From NCBI RefSeq assembly GCF_000733295.1, contig NZ_JPMI01000048.1, forward strand, positions 24,753 through 88,752: a DNA stretch of 64,000 bases, given 5' to 3'. The translations under genes were made by a program, and so were the position numbers. Origin of the DNA: Archangium violaceum Cb vi76 (lineage in GTDB: Bacteria > Myxococcota > Myxococcia > Myxococcales > Myxococcaceae). Positions 26,466-35,398 of the stretch are shown in pieces. Numbering within the stretch: position 1 is the stretch's first letter; the number at the start of each line of letters is the position of its first letter. The notes under the pieces are model-generated. The model searched no databases and was not told where the DNA came from. It saw nothing but the letters and a program-made list of their open reading frames with translations.

Positions 26466-27722
26466 CTACTTGACGGCACCGGCGATGGCGAAGATGGGCA
26501 GGTACATCGAGATGAGGAAGCCACCGACCACGCCGCCGAGGAACACCATCATCAGCGGTTCGATCATCGCCGTGAGACCGGCGACGGCCGTGTCCACCTC
26601 GTCGTCGTAGAAGTCGGCGATCTTGTTGAGCATGGTGTCCATGGCGCCCGTGGCCTCACCCACGCCGATCATCTGCACCACCATGGGCGGGAACACCTTC
26701 GTCTCCAGCAGCGGACCGGCGATGTTCTTGCCCTCGGCGATCTTCCCACGCACGAAGTAGATGGCCTCTTCCACGGAGCGGTTACCGGCCGTCTTCGCCG
26801 TCACGTCCAGCGCGTCCAGGATGGGCACGCCCGAGGAGATCATCGTGCCGAGCGTACGGGTGAAGCGCGCCACCGCCACCTTGCGGATGACGGGCCCGAA
26901 GATGGGCGCCATCAGGAACACCTTGTCCATGAAGCGCCGTCCCTGCGGATGCCGGTACGTGTACGTGATGGCGATCGCGATGGCGGCAATGCCGCCGAAG
27001 GCGTGGAGCACGTACTTCTGCGCCCACTCGGACAGGTCCACGACGAACTGGGTGGGCGCCGGCAGCGCCTGGCCGAAGTCGGAGAACATCTTCGCGAACG
27101 TCGGCGTCACCTTGAGGAGCAGCAGCGCCGTCACGCCGAAGGCCACGAGGAGCACGATGGCCGGGTAGGTCATCGCGCCCTTGACCTTGCGCTTGAGCTT
27201 CTCGTTCTTCTCACGGTAGGCCGCGAGACGGTTGAGGATGTTGTCGAGAATACCGCCGACCTCACCGGCCGCGCACAGCTGGACGAAGAGCTCGTCGAAG
27301 ACCTTGGGGTGGTCCGCCAGCGCGTCGGCGAAGGTGGAACCCTGCTCCACCTTGTTCTTGATGGCGAACACGACCTTGCGGAAGGCCGGGTTGTCCATCT
27401 GGCTGCCGAGGATGTCGAGGCACTGCACCAGCGGAAGGCCGGCGTCGATCATCGTGGCGAACTGACGGGTGAAGACGAGGATGTCCTTGCCCGTGACGCC
27501 CGAACCGATGGTCAGGTTCAGGTCGGAGTCGAGGAGACCCTTGCGGCGGACCTTGACGGGATTGAGACCGAGCGACTTGAGACGGGCATTGACGGCCTCG
27601 ATATCCGAGGCCTCCATCTCTCCCTTCTTGGTCTCGCCAGACTTGGTCTTGGCCTCCCAGAGGAACTGGGCTGTGTTCTTGGACTTTGGGGATGCAGACT
27701 TCTGGGTTGCCGTTGCCGCCAT
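26466..27722 (-). CDS. pilC: Type IV pilus inner-membrane platform protein PilC
   Basis: A 418-residue platform protein with two GspF domains: an N-terminal cytoplasmic segment (about 20-75), the first helical bundle (TRQFATMIDAGLPLVQCL), a membrane helix near 180-200, and the repeat bundle (TRTLGTMISSGVPILDAL) before the last helices. Its rotation by PilB or PilT is thought to drive pilin insertion and removal. Both GspF copies are complete. It lies between pilT and pilS, in the conserved order. Confidence 0.97.
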   Translation of the reverse strand: MAATATQKSASPKSKNTAQFLWEAKTKSGETKKGEMEASDIEAVNARLKSLGLNPVKVRRKGLLDSDLNLTIGSGVTGKDILVFTRQFATMIDAGLPLVQCLDILGSQMDNPAFRKVVFAIKNKVEQGSTFADALADHPKVFDELFVQLCAAGEVGGILDNILNRLAAYREKNEKLKRKVKGAMTYPAIVLLVAFGVTALLLLKVTPTFAKMFSDFGQALPAPTQFVVDLSEWAQKYVLHAFGGIAAIAIAITYTYRHPQGRRFMDKVFLMAPIFGPVIRKVAVARFTRTLGTMISSGVPILDALDVTAKTAGNRSVEEAIYFVRGKIAEGKNIAGPLLETKVFPPMVVQMIGVGEATGAMDTMLNKIADFYDDEVDTAVAGLTAMIEPLMMVFLGGVVGGFLISMYLPIFAIAGAVK

Positions 27723-27772
27723 ACAGCCCTCCGAGGGGATGCGAGTCTATCCCCTGCGTCGAATTTCGCGAA

Positions 27773-28882
27773 TTAGCGTCCGCCCGGCCCGGCCGGCCGC
27801 TGACCAGGCATGCCGCCCGCGCCCGCTCCCGCCAGGATGTTGCGCAGCTCGTCCGGGTCGCTCGAGCGCCCGAAAGCCTCTTCCTGAGAAATGATCCGCC
27901 GCGCCAGCAACTGCGCCAGGGCCTGGTTGAAGGTCTGCATGCCGAACTTGGCCTGGCCCACCTGCATGGCCGAGTAGACCTGGTGCACCTTGTCCTCGCG
28001 GATGAGGTTGCGGATCGCGGGGTTGGGCACCATCACCTCCAGCGCCAGCACGCGGCCCGGAGAGCCCTGCTTGGCGATGAGCGACTGGCTCATCACGCCT
28101 TCCAGCACGAAGGACAGCTGCGCGCGCACCTGCGGCTGCTGGTACGGGGGGAACACGTCCAGCACGCGGTTGATGGTCTGCACCGCGCTGTTGGTGTGCA
28201 GCGTGGCGTAGCAGGTGTGACCCGTCTCGGCGATCACGAGCGCCGCTTCGATCGTCTCCAGGTCACGCAGCTCGCCCACCAGCACCACGTCCGGATCCTG
28301 CCGGAGGATGTACTTGAGCGCCGTCTTGAAGTTGCGCGTGTCCGCGCCCACCTCGCGCTGGTTCACCAGGCAGTTCTTGTGCGGGTGCAGGTACTCGATG
28401 GGGTCCTCGATCGTCATGATGTGCTCGTGACGATCGGTGTTGATCTTGTCCACCATGGACGCGAGCGTCGTGGACTTGCCCGAGCCCGTGGGACCCGTCA
28501 CCAGGATGAGGCCGCGCGGCCTCTTCACCAGCTCGGCCACCACGGGGGGCAGGCCGAGCTCCTGGAAGGTGAGGATCTTGAAGGGAATGGTGCGGAAGGC
28601 ACCGGCCACCGCGCCGCGCTGCATGTAGATGTTGGCGCGGAAGCGGGAGAGTCCCTTCACACCGAAGGACAGGTCGAGCTCGTTCTCCTCCTCGAACTTG
28701 TGCTTCTGCGCGTCCGTGAGGATGGAGTAGCAGAGCTGCTTGGTCTCCACCGGGGTGAGCTGGGCCGTCTTGAGCGGCACCAGCTCGCCGTCCACGCGGA
28801 GCTGGGGCGGGGAGCCGGTGGTGATGTGGAGGTCGGAGGCGCCCTTCTCGACCATCGCCTTGAGCAGCTGGTGCAGATTCAC
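27773..28882 (-). CDS. pilT: Type IV pilus retraction ATPase PilT
   Basis: A 369-residue hexameric retraction motor. The start is GTG at 28882 (NLHQLLKAMVEKGASDLH), with GAAGGA upstream. An N-terminal PAS-like domain leads to Walker A GPTGSGKST, the Asp box (TIEDPIEY), Walker B (VVLVGELRD) and the His box (YATLHTNSA); the PilT-specific AIRNLIRE motif, which is needed for retraction in other species, is present. The C-terminal Gly/Pro-rich tail is slightly longer than usual. It precedes pilC by 50 bases. Confidence 0.97.
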   Translation of the reverse strand: MNLHQLLKAMVEKGASDLHITTGSPPQLRVDGELVPLKTAQLTPVETKQLCYSILTDAQKHKFEEENELDLSFGVKGLSRFRANIYMQRGAVAGAFRTIPFKILTFQELGLPPVVAELVKRPRGLILVTGPTGSGKSTTLASMVDKINTDRHEHIMTIEDPIEYLHPHKNCLVNQREVGADTRNFKTALKYILRQDPDVVLVGELRDLETIEAALVIAETGHTCYATLHTNSAVQTINRVLDVFPPYQQPQVRAQLSFVLEGVMSQSLIAKQGSPGRVLALEVMVPNPAIRNLIREDKVHQVYSAMQVGQAKFGMQTFNQALAQLLARRIISQEEAFGRSSDPDELRNILAGAGAGGMPGQRPAGPGGR

Positions 28883-28929
28883 GAAAAACCGTCCTTCGGG
28901 TATGGGGTGTGGCGGGTGGTGCGAGAGGG

Positions 28930-30636
28930 TCAGAAGGTATCGGGCGCCGTGTTGGCCACCACTTCTTCCAGCGTGGTGACGCCGTCCATCATCTTCGCCA
29001 GGGCCGACATGCGCAGCGAGCTCATGCCCAGACGGATGGCCTCCTGCTTGAGCTCGGCGGCGGAGGCGCCGTTGATGACCAGCTCCTTGAGGCCATCCCA
29101 GAAGGGCATGACCTCGTAGATGGCCACGCGGCCGCGGTAGCCACGGTCGTTGCAGTCGCGGCAGCCGACCTTCTCGTAGAGCGTGAAGGTGCCGAGCTTC
29201 TCCGCGGGCACACCGGCGTTGAGCAGGGCCTGCTCGTCCACGTTCTCCGCCGGCCGCTTGCAGGCGGCGCACAGGCGGCGCGCCAGACGCTGGGCGAGAA
29301 TCAGGTTGAGCGAGGCCGTCACGAGGAAGGGCTCGATGCCCATGTTGAGCAGACGGCTCACCGTGCCCGGCGCGTCGTTGGTGTGCAGCGTGGAGAGCAC
29401 CAGGTGGCCCGTGAGCGCCGCCTTGACGCCGATTTCACCCGTCTCGAAGTCGCGGATCTCACCGATCATGATGATGTCGGGGTCCTGACGGAGGAAGGAG
29501 CGCAGCGCCGCGGCGAAGTTCAGGCCGATGTCTTCATGCATCTGCACCTGGTTGATGCCGGCGAAGTTGAACTCGACCGGGTCCTCGGCGGTGGCGACGT
29601 TGGTGTCGATCTGGTTCAGCATCGAGAGCGCCGAGTAGAGCGTCGTCGTCTTGCCGGAACCCGTGGGACCCGTCACCAGCACCATGCCGTAGGGGCGCTC
29701 GATGGCCTCCTTGAACCAGGCCAGCGGCTGCGGATCGAAGCCCAGCTTCGTCATGTCCAGCTGGAGGTTGGACTTGTCCAGGAGGCGGAGCACCACCTTC
29801 TCGCCGAAGAGCGTGGGGCACACGCTGACGCGGAAGTCCATCTCCTTGCCACCGCCGAGCTTGATCTTGATACGGCCGTCCTGCGGCAGGCGGCGCTCGG
29901 AGATGTCGAGGTTCGCCATGATCTTCAGACGGCTGGTGATGGCGTTGCGCAGCTTCATCGGCGGGCGCATCACCTCGTAGAGGGAGCCGTCGATGCGGAA
30001 GCGGACCCGGAAGTCCTTCTCGTAGGGCTCCACGTGGATGTCCGAGGCGCCCTTCTTGATGGAGTCCTGGAGGATGAGGTTCACCAGCTTGACGACGGGG
30101 GCGTCGTCCGCGGCGCGGGCCATCTGCTCGACGTTGCCATCCTCCTCCTCCTCCTTGGCCACCTCGATGTCGTCGGCCATCTCCTCGACGAGGGCGTTCA
30201 TGTCCGGGCCCTTCTCGGCGTAGTAGCGCTCGATGGCCTCGCGGATGGAGATTTCGGAGGCGACCACCGGCTCCACGTTGTAGCCGGTGAGGAACTTCAG
30301 ATCGTCCACCGCGTAGATGTTGGACGGATCACACATGGCCACGATGAGCGAGGGGCCCGCGCGGTTGACGGGAATCACCAGGTGCTTCTCCGCCACTTCC
30401 TTCGGCACGAGCTTGATGATCTCCGCGTCGATGTCGAAGTCCTTCAGGTTGATGGCCGGGACGCCGTACTGCTTGGAGAGGAAGTCGGTGAGCTTGGACT
30501 CCTCGATGGCTCCCGTCTTGATGAGGGCGGTGCCGATGCGCGTGCCGTTCTTCTGCTGCTCCTCCTGGGCCTTGCGCAGCTGCTGGACGGAAATGAGGTT
30601 CTCACGAACCAGCAGTTCACCAAGTCGACCGGACAT
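28930..30636 (-). CDS. pilB: Type IV pilus extension ATPase PilB
   Basis: A 568-residue hexameric extension motor. The N-terminal MshEN domain (RLGELLVRENLIS and RIGTALIKTG) is the type that can bind c-di-GMP, which Myxococcus PilB is known to do. The core has Walker A GPTGSGKTT, Asp box TAEDPVEF, Walker B IIMIGEIRD and His box LSTLHTNDA. A tetracysteine zinc knuckle (CAACKR and CRDC, about 455-500) is complete. First gene of pilBTCSR. Confidence 0.97.
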   Translation of the reverse strand: MSGRLGELLVRENLISVQQLRKAQEEQQKNGTRIGTALIKTGAIEESKLTDFLSKQYGVPAINLKDFDIDAEIIKLVPKEVAEKHLVIPVNRAGPSLIVAMCDPSNIYAVDDLKFLTGYNVEPVVASEISIREAIERYYAEKGPDMNALVEEMADDIEVAKEEEEDGNVEQMARAADDAPVVKLVNLILQDSIKKGASDIHVEPYEKDFRVRFRIDGSLYEVMRPPMKLRNAITSRLKIMANLDISERRLPQDGRIKIKLGGGKEMDFRVSVCPTLFGEKVVLRLLDKSNLQLDMTKLGFDPQPLAWFKEAIERPYGMVLVTGPTGSGKTTTLYSALSMLNQIDTNVATAEDPVEFNFAGINQVQMHEDIGLNFAAALRSFLRQDPDIIMIGEIRDFETGEIGVKAALTGHLVLSTLHTNDAPGTVSRLLNMGIEPFLVTASLNLILAQRLARRLCAACKRPAENVDEQALLNAGVPAEKLGTFTLYEKVGCRDCNDRGYRGRVAIYEVMPFWDGLKELVINGASAAELKQEAIRLGMSSLRMSALAKMMDGVTTLEEVVANTAPDTF

Positions 30637-30672
30637 TCAGATGGCCTCGAACGTTGAAATGGCTTGATGGCT

Positions 30673-30697
30673 CCCCTCGCGTGTCAGCGCGAGAGGG
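30673..30697 (-). promoter_or_regulatory. Hairpin in the pilB leader
   Basis: A 9-bp stem with one bulged A and a 6-base loop, in the predicted 95-base pilB leader. It could stabilise or regulate the transcript; there is no U-tract. Confidence 0.35.
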
Positions 30698-30738
30698 CAC
30701 CCAGGTGCGCGCGGATACGAGCGCACCGATGTTTCAGG

Positions 30739-30768
30739 ATTAAAGAAAGGGACGCGCGGACCTGTCAA
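30739..30768 (-). promoter_or_regulatory. Promoter of pilBTCSR
   Basis: Minus-strand TTGACA (30768-30763), perfect consensus, an 18-base spacer and TTTAAT (30744-30739), 5 of 6. It would start near 30732, about 95 bases before pilB. It is a housekeeping-type promoter, unlike that of pilA. Confidence 0.6.
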
Positions 30769-30823
30769 GGCGGCGTCTCAGGCCCGCTCTCCTGGCAAAC
30801 CGTTGAATCTACTCGGGAAAAGT

Positions 30824-31765
30824 TCAGCCGGACGCCCGGGCGATGACCGCCCGAGCAGCCTCGACGTCCCTCTTGATCTGCCCCACGAGCTCCGCCACCG
30901 AGCCAAAACGGCGCTCGGCGCGCAGCCGATCCAGGAACTGCACCCGCAGTTCCCGCCCGTAGAGATCACCACTGAAGTCCAGCAGGTGCGCCTCGATGGT
31001 GACCTCGTTGACGCCAAAGGTGGGTTTGACGCCGATATTGGCCACCCCGGGGAGCCAGGTGGTGGCGTCCGGAGGGGACCCGGACGCGCCGAGGAAGCGG
31101 ACGCGGATGGCGTAGACGCCAGCGGCGGGCCGCAGCTCGTTCTGGGTGTCCACGTTGGCGGTGGGGAAGCCGATGCCCCTGCCCCGCCCATGGCCGGTGA
31201 CGACGGTGCCGTCCAGGTCGAAGGGCCGCCCCAACAGGCGCTGCGCCGCGCTGACCCGGCCCTCGAGGATGTACTCGCGCACCTTGGAGGACGAGGCCAC
31301 CACCCCATCCACGGTGACGGGAGGCACCACGTGCACCTGGGCGCCCCGGGCGGCGGCGGCCTCGCGCAGGGTGTCCGCGGTGCCGGCACGGGCGGCACCA
31401 TAGGTGAAGTCGTAGCCCACCACGATGTGGCGCGCGCCCAGCACGTCCAGCAACGAGGCCTCGAAGTCGGCCGGCGAGTGGCGGGCGTACTCGCGCGTGA
31501 AGGGCTGCACCACGGCCGCGTCCAGCCCACAGTCCTCGAAGAGCTCCAGCTTGCGCGGCAGCAGGGAGATGAGCTTGGGGGCCAGCTCCGGCTGCAGCAC
31601 CTTGCCCGGGTGGGGCTGGAAGGTGAGGGCGGCGGTGGGCGTCCCCTGGCGCCGGGCCTCGGCGAAGAGGGCCTGGTGGCCCAGGTGCACCCCATCGAAG
31701 TTGCCCAGCGCGAGCGAACAGCCGGCCAGCTCCCGCGCCTCCGTCACACCGTGGAAGACCTTCAT
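30824..31765 (-). CDS. ribF: Bifunctional riboflavin kinase/FAD synthetase
   Basis: A 313-residue cytoplasmic enzyme making FMN and FAD from riboflavin. The N-terminal nucleotidyltransferase domain has the GNFDGVHLGH motif (about 20-29) and the KVREYILEGRV segment; the C-terminal kinase domain has GHGRGRGIGFPTANV with the essential PTAN. Start 31765 (MKVFHGVTEA); an ATG 7 codons upstream is less likely. It is divergent from trmB. Confidence 0.95.
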   Translation of the reverse strand: MKVFHGVTEARELAGCSLALGNFDGVHLGHQALFAEARRQGTPTAALTFQPHPGKVLQPELAPKLISLLPRKLELFEDCGLDAAVVQPFTREYARHSPADFEASLLDVLGARHIVVGYDFTYGAARAGTADTLREAAAARGAQVHVVPPVTVDGVVASSSKVREYILEGRVSAAQRLLGRPFDLDGTVVTGHGRGRGIGFPTANVDTQNELRPAAGVYAIRVRFLGASGSPPDATTWLPGVANIGVKPTFGVNEVTIEAHLLDFSGDLYGRELRVQFLDRLRAERRFGSVAELVGQIKRDVEAARAVIARASG

Positions 31766-31856
31766 GGAGCGCCGGTATACCGCCAAAACCGTCGCTTTGC
31801 CCTGGCCAGACCGCCCCGGCCCATGCGAAGAGGCCCCACAGCGTCACGCATCCGTC

Positions 31857-32477
31857 ATGGCCCGCCCCCGCCTCCTCCCCGATCCCGTCGGCCTGCATCT
31901 GGCCCAGCTCGAAACCCCTCCCGATTGGGACGCGGAGTTCGGCTTCTCCGGACCCCTCGAGCTGGAGATCGGCTCCGGCGCCGGTGGCCACGCGCTGGAG
32001 TACTGCCGGCGCAACCCCCAGGTGCGCTTCGTCGCCTTCGAGTGGCGCAAGAAGTACGCGCGGGACACCCTGGACCGCGGCAGCAAGATGGGCCTGCGCA
32101 ACCTGCGGGTGCTCGAGGCGGACGCGCGCTTCGTGGTGCCGCGCATCTTCGCGTCCCAGTCGCTCGACGCCATCCACCTGCAGTTCCCCGACCCGTGGTG
32201 GAAGCGCGCCCACTTCAAGCGCGCCGTCATCCAGCCCGAGTTCGCGAAGCTGCTCCTGGACAAGCTCAAGCCCGGCGGCCTCTTCGACATGCGCACGGAC
32301 GTTCAGGACCGGGGGGTGTCCATGCTGACCATCCTGGAGGACGCCGGCTTCGCCAACCCCCTGGGAAAGGGTATCTTCCACCCTTATGACCCCGAGGAGG
32401 TGCCCTCCACGCGGGAGCGGCGCTACCTGGCCAGCGGGGAGCCCGTCTACCGCGCCCGCCTGCGCAAGCCGGCCTGA
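31857..32477 (+). CDS. trmB: tRNA (guanine-46-N7-)-methyltransferase
   Basis: A 206-residue SAM-dependent Rossmann methyltransferase of the TrmB family. The SAM loop is LEIGSGAGGHAL (about 37-48) and the family signature is LQFPDPWWKRAHFKRAV (about 105-121). The C-terminal motif PSTRERRYLASGEPVYR matches the TrmB specificity loop. ATG 31857 keeps the usual length; no strong ribosome site is visible. The 91 bases shared with ribF must carry both promoters. Confidence 0.92.
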   Translation: MARPRLLPDPVGLHLAQLETPPDWDAEFGFSGPLELEIGSGAGGHALEYCRRNPQVRFVAFEWRKKYARDTLDRGSKMGLRNLRVLEADARFVVPRIFASQSLDAIHLQFPDPWWKRAHFKRAVIQPEFAKLLLDKLKPGGLFDMRTDVQDRGVSMLTILEDAGFANPLGKGIFHPYDPEEVPSTRERRYLASGEPVYRARLRKPA

Positions 32478-32495
32478 GGAGCACCCGGGCCGGCG

Positions 32496-32513
32496 GGTGA
32501 CTTGGCAGTCACC
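32496..32513. repeat. Inverted repeat GGTGACT-N4-AGTCACC
   Basis: A perfect 7-bp inverted repeat with a TGGC spacer, 18 bases after the trmB stop and 65 bases before the diguanylate cyclase start. It shares the GGTGAC/GTCACC core with the repeats ahead of pilA. It could be an operator; as a terminator it is short and lacks a U-tract. Confidence 0.35.
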
Positions 32514-32577
32514 GGGCTTCCGGGGAAGAATCAGCCGGCCCCGGAAGTCGAGGGTGCAACGGGGTGCAGGCAGCGAC

Positions 32578-33633
32578 ATGGCCGACGGCTCTATCAAGAA
32601 GATGGGAGAGGTGACCCGCCGGACCCTGGCCACCCCAGCGCTCGCCGACCGGACCATCCTGCTCGTCGACGATGACCCGGCCAACATCCAGCACGTGCGC
32701 GAGGGCCTGGCCTCCCAGGGCTACCGCTTCCGCGAGGCCCATGACGGCACCGAGGCGCTGCGCTCGCTGCGCGAGGTGAGGCCGGACCTCATCATCATGG
32801 ACGTGGAGATGCCCCGGCTGGGCGGCGTGGAGGTGTGCCGCATCATCAAGGCCAACGGGGGCGAGGGCGGCTTCGGCTTCATCCCCGTCATCCTGGTGAC
32901 GGCCCGGCAGGCGGCGGGCAAGGTCGAGGGCCTGGAGCTGGGCGCGGATGACTACCTGGTCAAGCCCTTCGACATGCTGGAGCTGTCCGCCCGCGTGAAG
33001 TCCATGCTGCGCCTCAAGGCCCTGCAGGACGCGGTGGTGGAGAAGAACCGCGAGCTGGACAAGGCCAACAAGGAGCTGGCCCAGAAGCGCGAGGAGCTGC
33101 TGGCCCTCACCCGCGTGGACGCGCTCACCGGCCTCTACAACCGCCGCTACTTCGAGGAGCGCCTCACCGAGGAGTTCGTCCGCTCCACCCGCTACCGCTC
33201 GCCCTTGTCGCTGGTGATGATGGACATCGACCACTTCAAGAAGCTCAACGACACCTACGGACACCCCTTCGGGGACGAGGTGCTGCGCCAGGTGGCCCGG
33301 ACCATCAAGGGCAAGCTGCGCGAGGTGGATTTCGTGGCGCGCTACGGCGGCGAGGAGATGATCGCCCTGCTGCCGGAGACGGGTCCCAAGGAGGCGCTCG
33401 GGGCGTGCGAGCGGGTGCGCGAGGCCATCGCCTCCCTCCAGTTGGAGCACCGCGCCCCGGACGGGTCGCGCCAGCCGGTGCGGTGTACGGCCTCGCTGGG
33501 CGTGGCCAGCGTGCCCGCCAAGAGCCTGCCGGTGATGGAGGAGCTGCTGCGCGTGGCCGACACCTGCCTCTACGCGGCCAAGGCGGCGGGCCGCAATTGC
33601 GTCCGCCAGTATCAGGAAGAATCCCCGGGGTGA
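32578..33633 (+). CDS. Response regulator with diguanylate cyclase (GGDEF) domain
   Basis: A 351-residue protein: receiver domain (about 26-150, acidic DDD pocket, phospho-acceptor Asp in LIIMDVEMP), a coiled-coil linker (about 150-180) and a GGDEF domain (about 185-345). The active-site motif reads RYGGEEM, a GGEEF-type variant, and the product-inhibition RxxD site (REVD) lies exactly five residues before it, so it is probably an active, feedback-controlled c-di-GMP synthase. ATG 32578 is chosen as the first ATG after the intergenic repeat. The kinase partner is not adjacent. c-di-GMP controls pili in myxobacteria, so proximity to pilB is suggestive only. Confidence 0.9.
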   Translation: MADGSIKKMGEVTRRTLATPALADRTILLVDDDPANIQHVREGLASQGYRFREAHDGTEALRSLREVRPDLIIMDVEMPRLGGVEVCRIIKANGGEGGFGFIPVILVTARQAAGKVEGLELGADDYLVKPFDMLELSARVKSMLRLKALQDAVVEKNRELDKANKELAQKREELLALTRVDALTGLYNRRYFEERLTEEFVRSTRYRSPLSLVMMDIDHFKKLNDTYGHPFGDEVLRQVARTIKGKLREVDFVARYGGEEMIALLPETGPKEALGACERVREAIASLQLEHRAPDGSRQPVRCTASLGVASVPAKSLPVMEELLRVADTCLYAAKAAGRNCVRQYQEESPG

Positions 33634-33642
33634 TTCTGCCTC

Positions 33643-33671
33643 TTGGCGAGCGGGGCCGTTTGGCCTAGATG
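33643..33671 (+). promoter_or_regulatory. Weak candidate promoter ahead of the 33679 lipoprotein
   Basis: TTGGCG (33643-33648), a 17-base spacer and TAGATG (33666-33671). The start point would fall almost at the ATG, implying a near-leaderless message. Confidence 0.25.
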
Positions 33672-33678
33672 GCAGGAC

Positions 33679-34095
33679 ATGCGCCTGCTGTCCGCCATGC
33701 CGTTCCTCCTGCTGGCCCTGCTGGCCCTCGGTGGTTGCAACCGACCCAGCTACACGACGCCCGACAAGGCCTACCAGTCCTTCCTCGAGGCCCTGCGGCG
33801 GGGAGATGAGAAGACGGCCTGGTCCTCCCTCTCCCAGCCCAGCCAGGAGGCACTCAAGGCCCGGGCCGAGGCCGCCGCCCAGGCTTCTGGAGGCGCGGTG
33901 AAGGCGGATCCGGTAGCCTTCTTCTTCGCGAATGTTCCTCCCCCCGCCGATGTTACGGAGGTCTCGTTACTTCGCGAGGAAGGGGATGTGGCGGAGGTGG
34001 GCGTGGTTTCCTCGAATGTTAAGAGCCAGGTCCGGATGGTACGTGAACCGTCCGGATGGAAGATTGACCTCACGAAGTCCCTTCAGCAGCCGTGA
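33679..34095 (+). CDS. Small predicted lipoprotein
   Basis: A 138-residue protein with a signal peptide and lipobox LALGGC. The mature part has a helical segment beginning TPDKAYQSFLEALRRGDEK, an Ala-rich helix and C-terminal beta strands, which resembles the DUF4878/NTF2-like lipoproteins with a repeated DKAYxxFLxALxxGD motif. No catalytic residues stand out. It lies 46 bases ahead of the Hfq-like gene and may be cotranscribed with it. Function unknown. Confidence 0.7.
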   Translation: MRLLSAMPFLLLALLALGGCNRPSYTTPDKAYQSFLEALRRGDEKTAWSSLSQPSQEALKARAEAAAQASGGAVKADPVAFFFANVPPPADVTEVSLLREEGDVAEVGVVSSNVKSQVRMVREPSGWKIDLTKSLQQP

Positions 34096-34141
34096 GAACA
34101 GGCCTCCCCCAGGCCGCTCGCGCTTCAGGTAGCCTAAGAAC

Positions 34142-35383
34142 GTGAACGATCGGAAGCCACGGCGGATTGCCCCCGCAGTCGAGGTCATCCGGCGCCCTGC
34201 CAGCACTCCCGGCACCGCGGCGCCGAGCCCGACACCCACCAGTTCTGTCTCGCCCCGGCCCACCCCTACCCCCACGCCGCGGCCCGCTCCCACTCCGTCC
34301 TCGACGGCTCCTACCGTCTCCGTGACGCCGCGGCCCACGCCAAGGCCCACGCCGACCCCGAGTCCAACGGCGCCCTCCGGGACGCCCGAGACCCCGGCGG
34401 CCGTGGCGCCCGTCGCGCCCCGGACCGTCGTCCCCTCGCCCCGGCCCGTCTCCGCTCCCACCTCGCCCCGGCCCGCGCCTTCCGCGGGCCGTGCTCCTGG
34501 TGCGGGACCGGGCTCGCGCCCCGGTGGCGGCTTCGGACGTCCCCGGACACCCCGGCCCCCTCCCACCCCCGAGCAGATCCTCGCACTCGCCACCAAGGAG
34601 CATGTGCCCGCGCGCATCGCCAAGGGTGAGCTCGAGGGCAAGATGAAGTCCCGGGTGTGGCGCAAGCTGCACGCCGAGGAGGCCAAGCGCTTCGACCAGG
34701 TGTACGCGCTGATGGGCCAGAACCCCGGCCTGTCGCTCCCCGACGCCTTCGGCGTGCTGCAGAGCGGTCTGTCCGTGGCCGACTTCCTCGCGCGCAAGGA
34801 GCGCACCCAGCGCAAGGCCGCCGTGAAGCAGGCCCGCGGCGAGGTGGACGACACCTCGGTGAGCGCCTTCATCAACGGGCTGCTCGAGTCGAAGACGGAG
34901 CTGGCCGTGGTGCTGGGCGAGCGCACCGTGCTCGACACCCTCTCGTCCGTGGAGCCCATCTCCTTCGTGCTCGGCCGCAGCGGACGGCTGGAGAAGCTCC
35001 AGGTCGTCATGATTACCCGCCGCTCGGACTGGGAGCAGCTCACGCCCCAGCTCGAGCGCGACCAGAAGCTGGCCCAGAAGCCCGCCAATGTCGCACGCCA
35101 GCCCGACAAGCGCCCCTTCTCGGATCCCCGCCCCTTCCTGCCCCACCAGGGGCAGCTCGTGCACCTCACGCTGCGCAACGGCATCCAGCTGTCCATGCGT
35201 CTGCGCGTGGTGGGACGCTTCGACCTCATCGTCGGCGATGACGGACACGAGGTGTTCATCCCCCTGCACGCCCTGGTCCGCTTCTCGGCCGAGGAGGATG
35301 GGGACGACACTGGCGACACTGGCGACACTGGCGACACCACGGACACCGAAACCTCCGGCGACGAGGCCGGAGAGAACGACTAG
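34142..35383 (+). CDS. Proline-rich protein with a C-terminal Hfq/Sm-like domain
   Basis: A 413-residue protein, GTG start. Residues 10-140 are a Pro/Thr/Ala disordered arm rich in PTPTP-like repeats; 141-250 is a charged helical region. At about 339-381 the sequence LVHLTLRNGIQLSMRL, then FDLIV and a closing IPLHALVRF, follows bacterial Hfq in order and spacing: the NG turn, the FD after beta-2, and an HA in place of the YKHA end of the Sm2 motif. Residues 252-293 have the same 42-residue spacing and hydrophobic pattern and may be a second, degenerate Sm fold. The tail is acidic with GDT repeats. A likely RNA-binding or nucleoid function is inference; no separate hfq is seen here. Confidence 0.6.
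   Translation: MNDRKPRRIAPAVEVIRRPASTPGTAAPSPTPTSSVSPRPTPTPTPRPAPTPSSTAPTVSVTPRPTPRPTPTPSPTAPSGTPETPAAVAPVAPRTVVPSPRPVSAPTSPRPAPSAGRAPGAGPGSRPGGGFGRPRTPRPPPTPEQILALATKEHVPARIAKGELEGKMKSRVWRKLHAEEAKRFDQVYALMGQNPGLSLPDAFGVLQSGLSVADFLARKERTQRKAAVKQARGEVDDTSVSAFINGLLESKTELAVVLGERTVLDTLSSVEPISFVLGRSGRLEKLQVVMITRRSDWEQLTPQLERDQKLAQKPANVARQPDKRPFSDPRPFLPHQGQLVHLTLRNGIQLSMRLRVVGRFDLIVGDDGHEVFIPLHALVRFSAEEDGDDTGDTGDTGDTTDTETSGDEAGEND
35306..35338 (+). repeat. Short tandem repeat coding GDT units
   Basis: Three copies of the 9-base unit GACACTGGC plus a partial fourth, in frame near the C-terminus of the Hfq-like protein. In-frame slippage could vary tail length without breaking the gene. Confidence 0.8.
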
Positions 35384-35398
35384 CCGCGAGGACCCGCG

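Noticed and set aside
30673..30697. The pilB leader hairpin as a riboswitch
   Set aside because: It is a single short stem with no conserved aptamer features recognised, for example those of c-di-GMP riboswitches.
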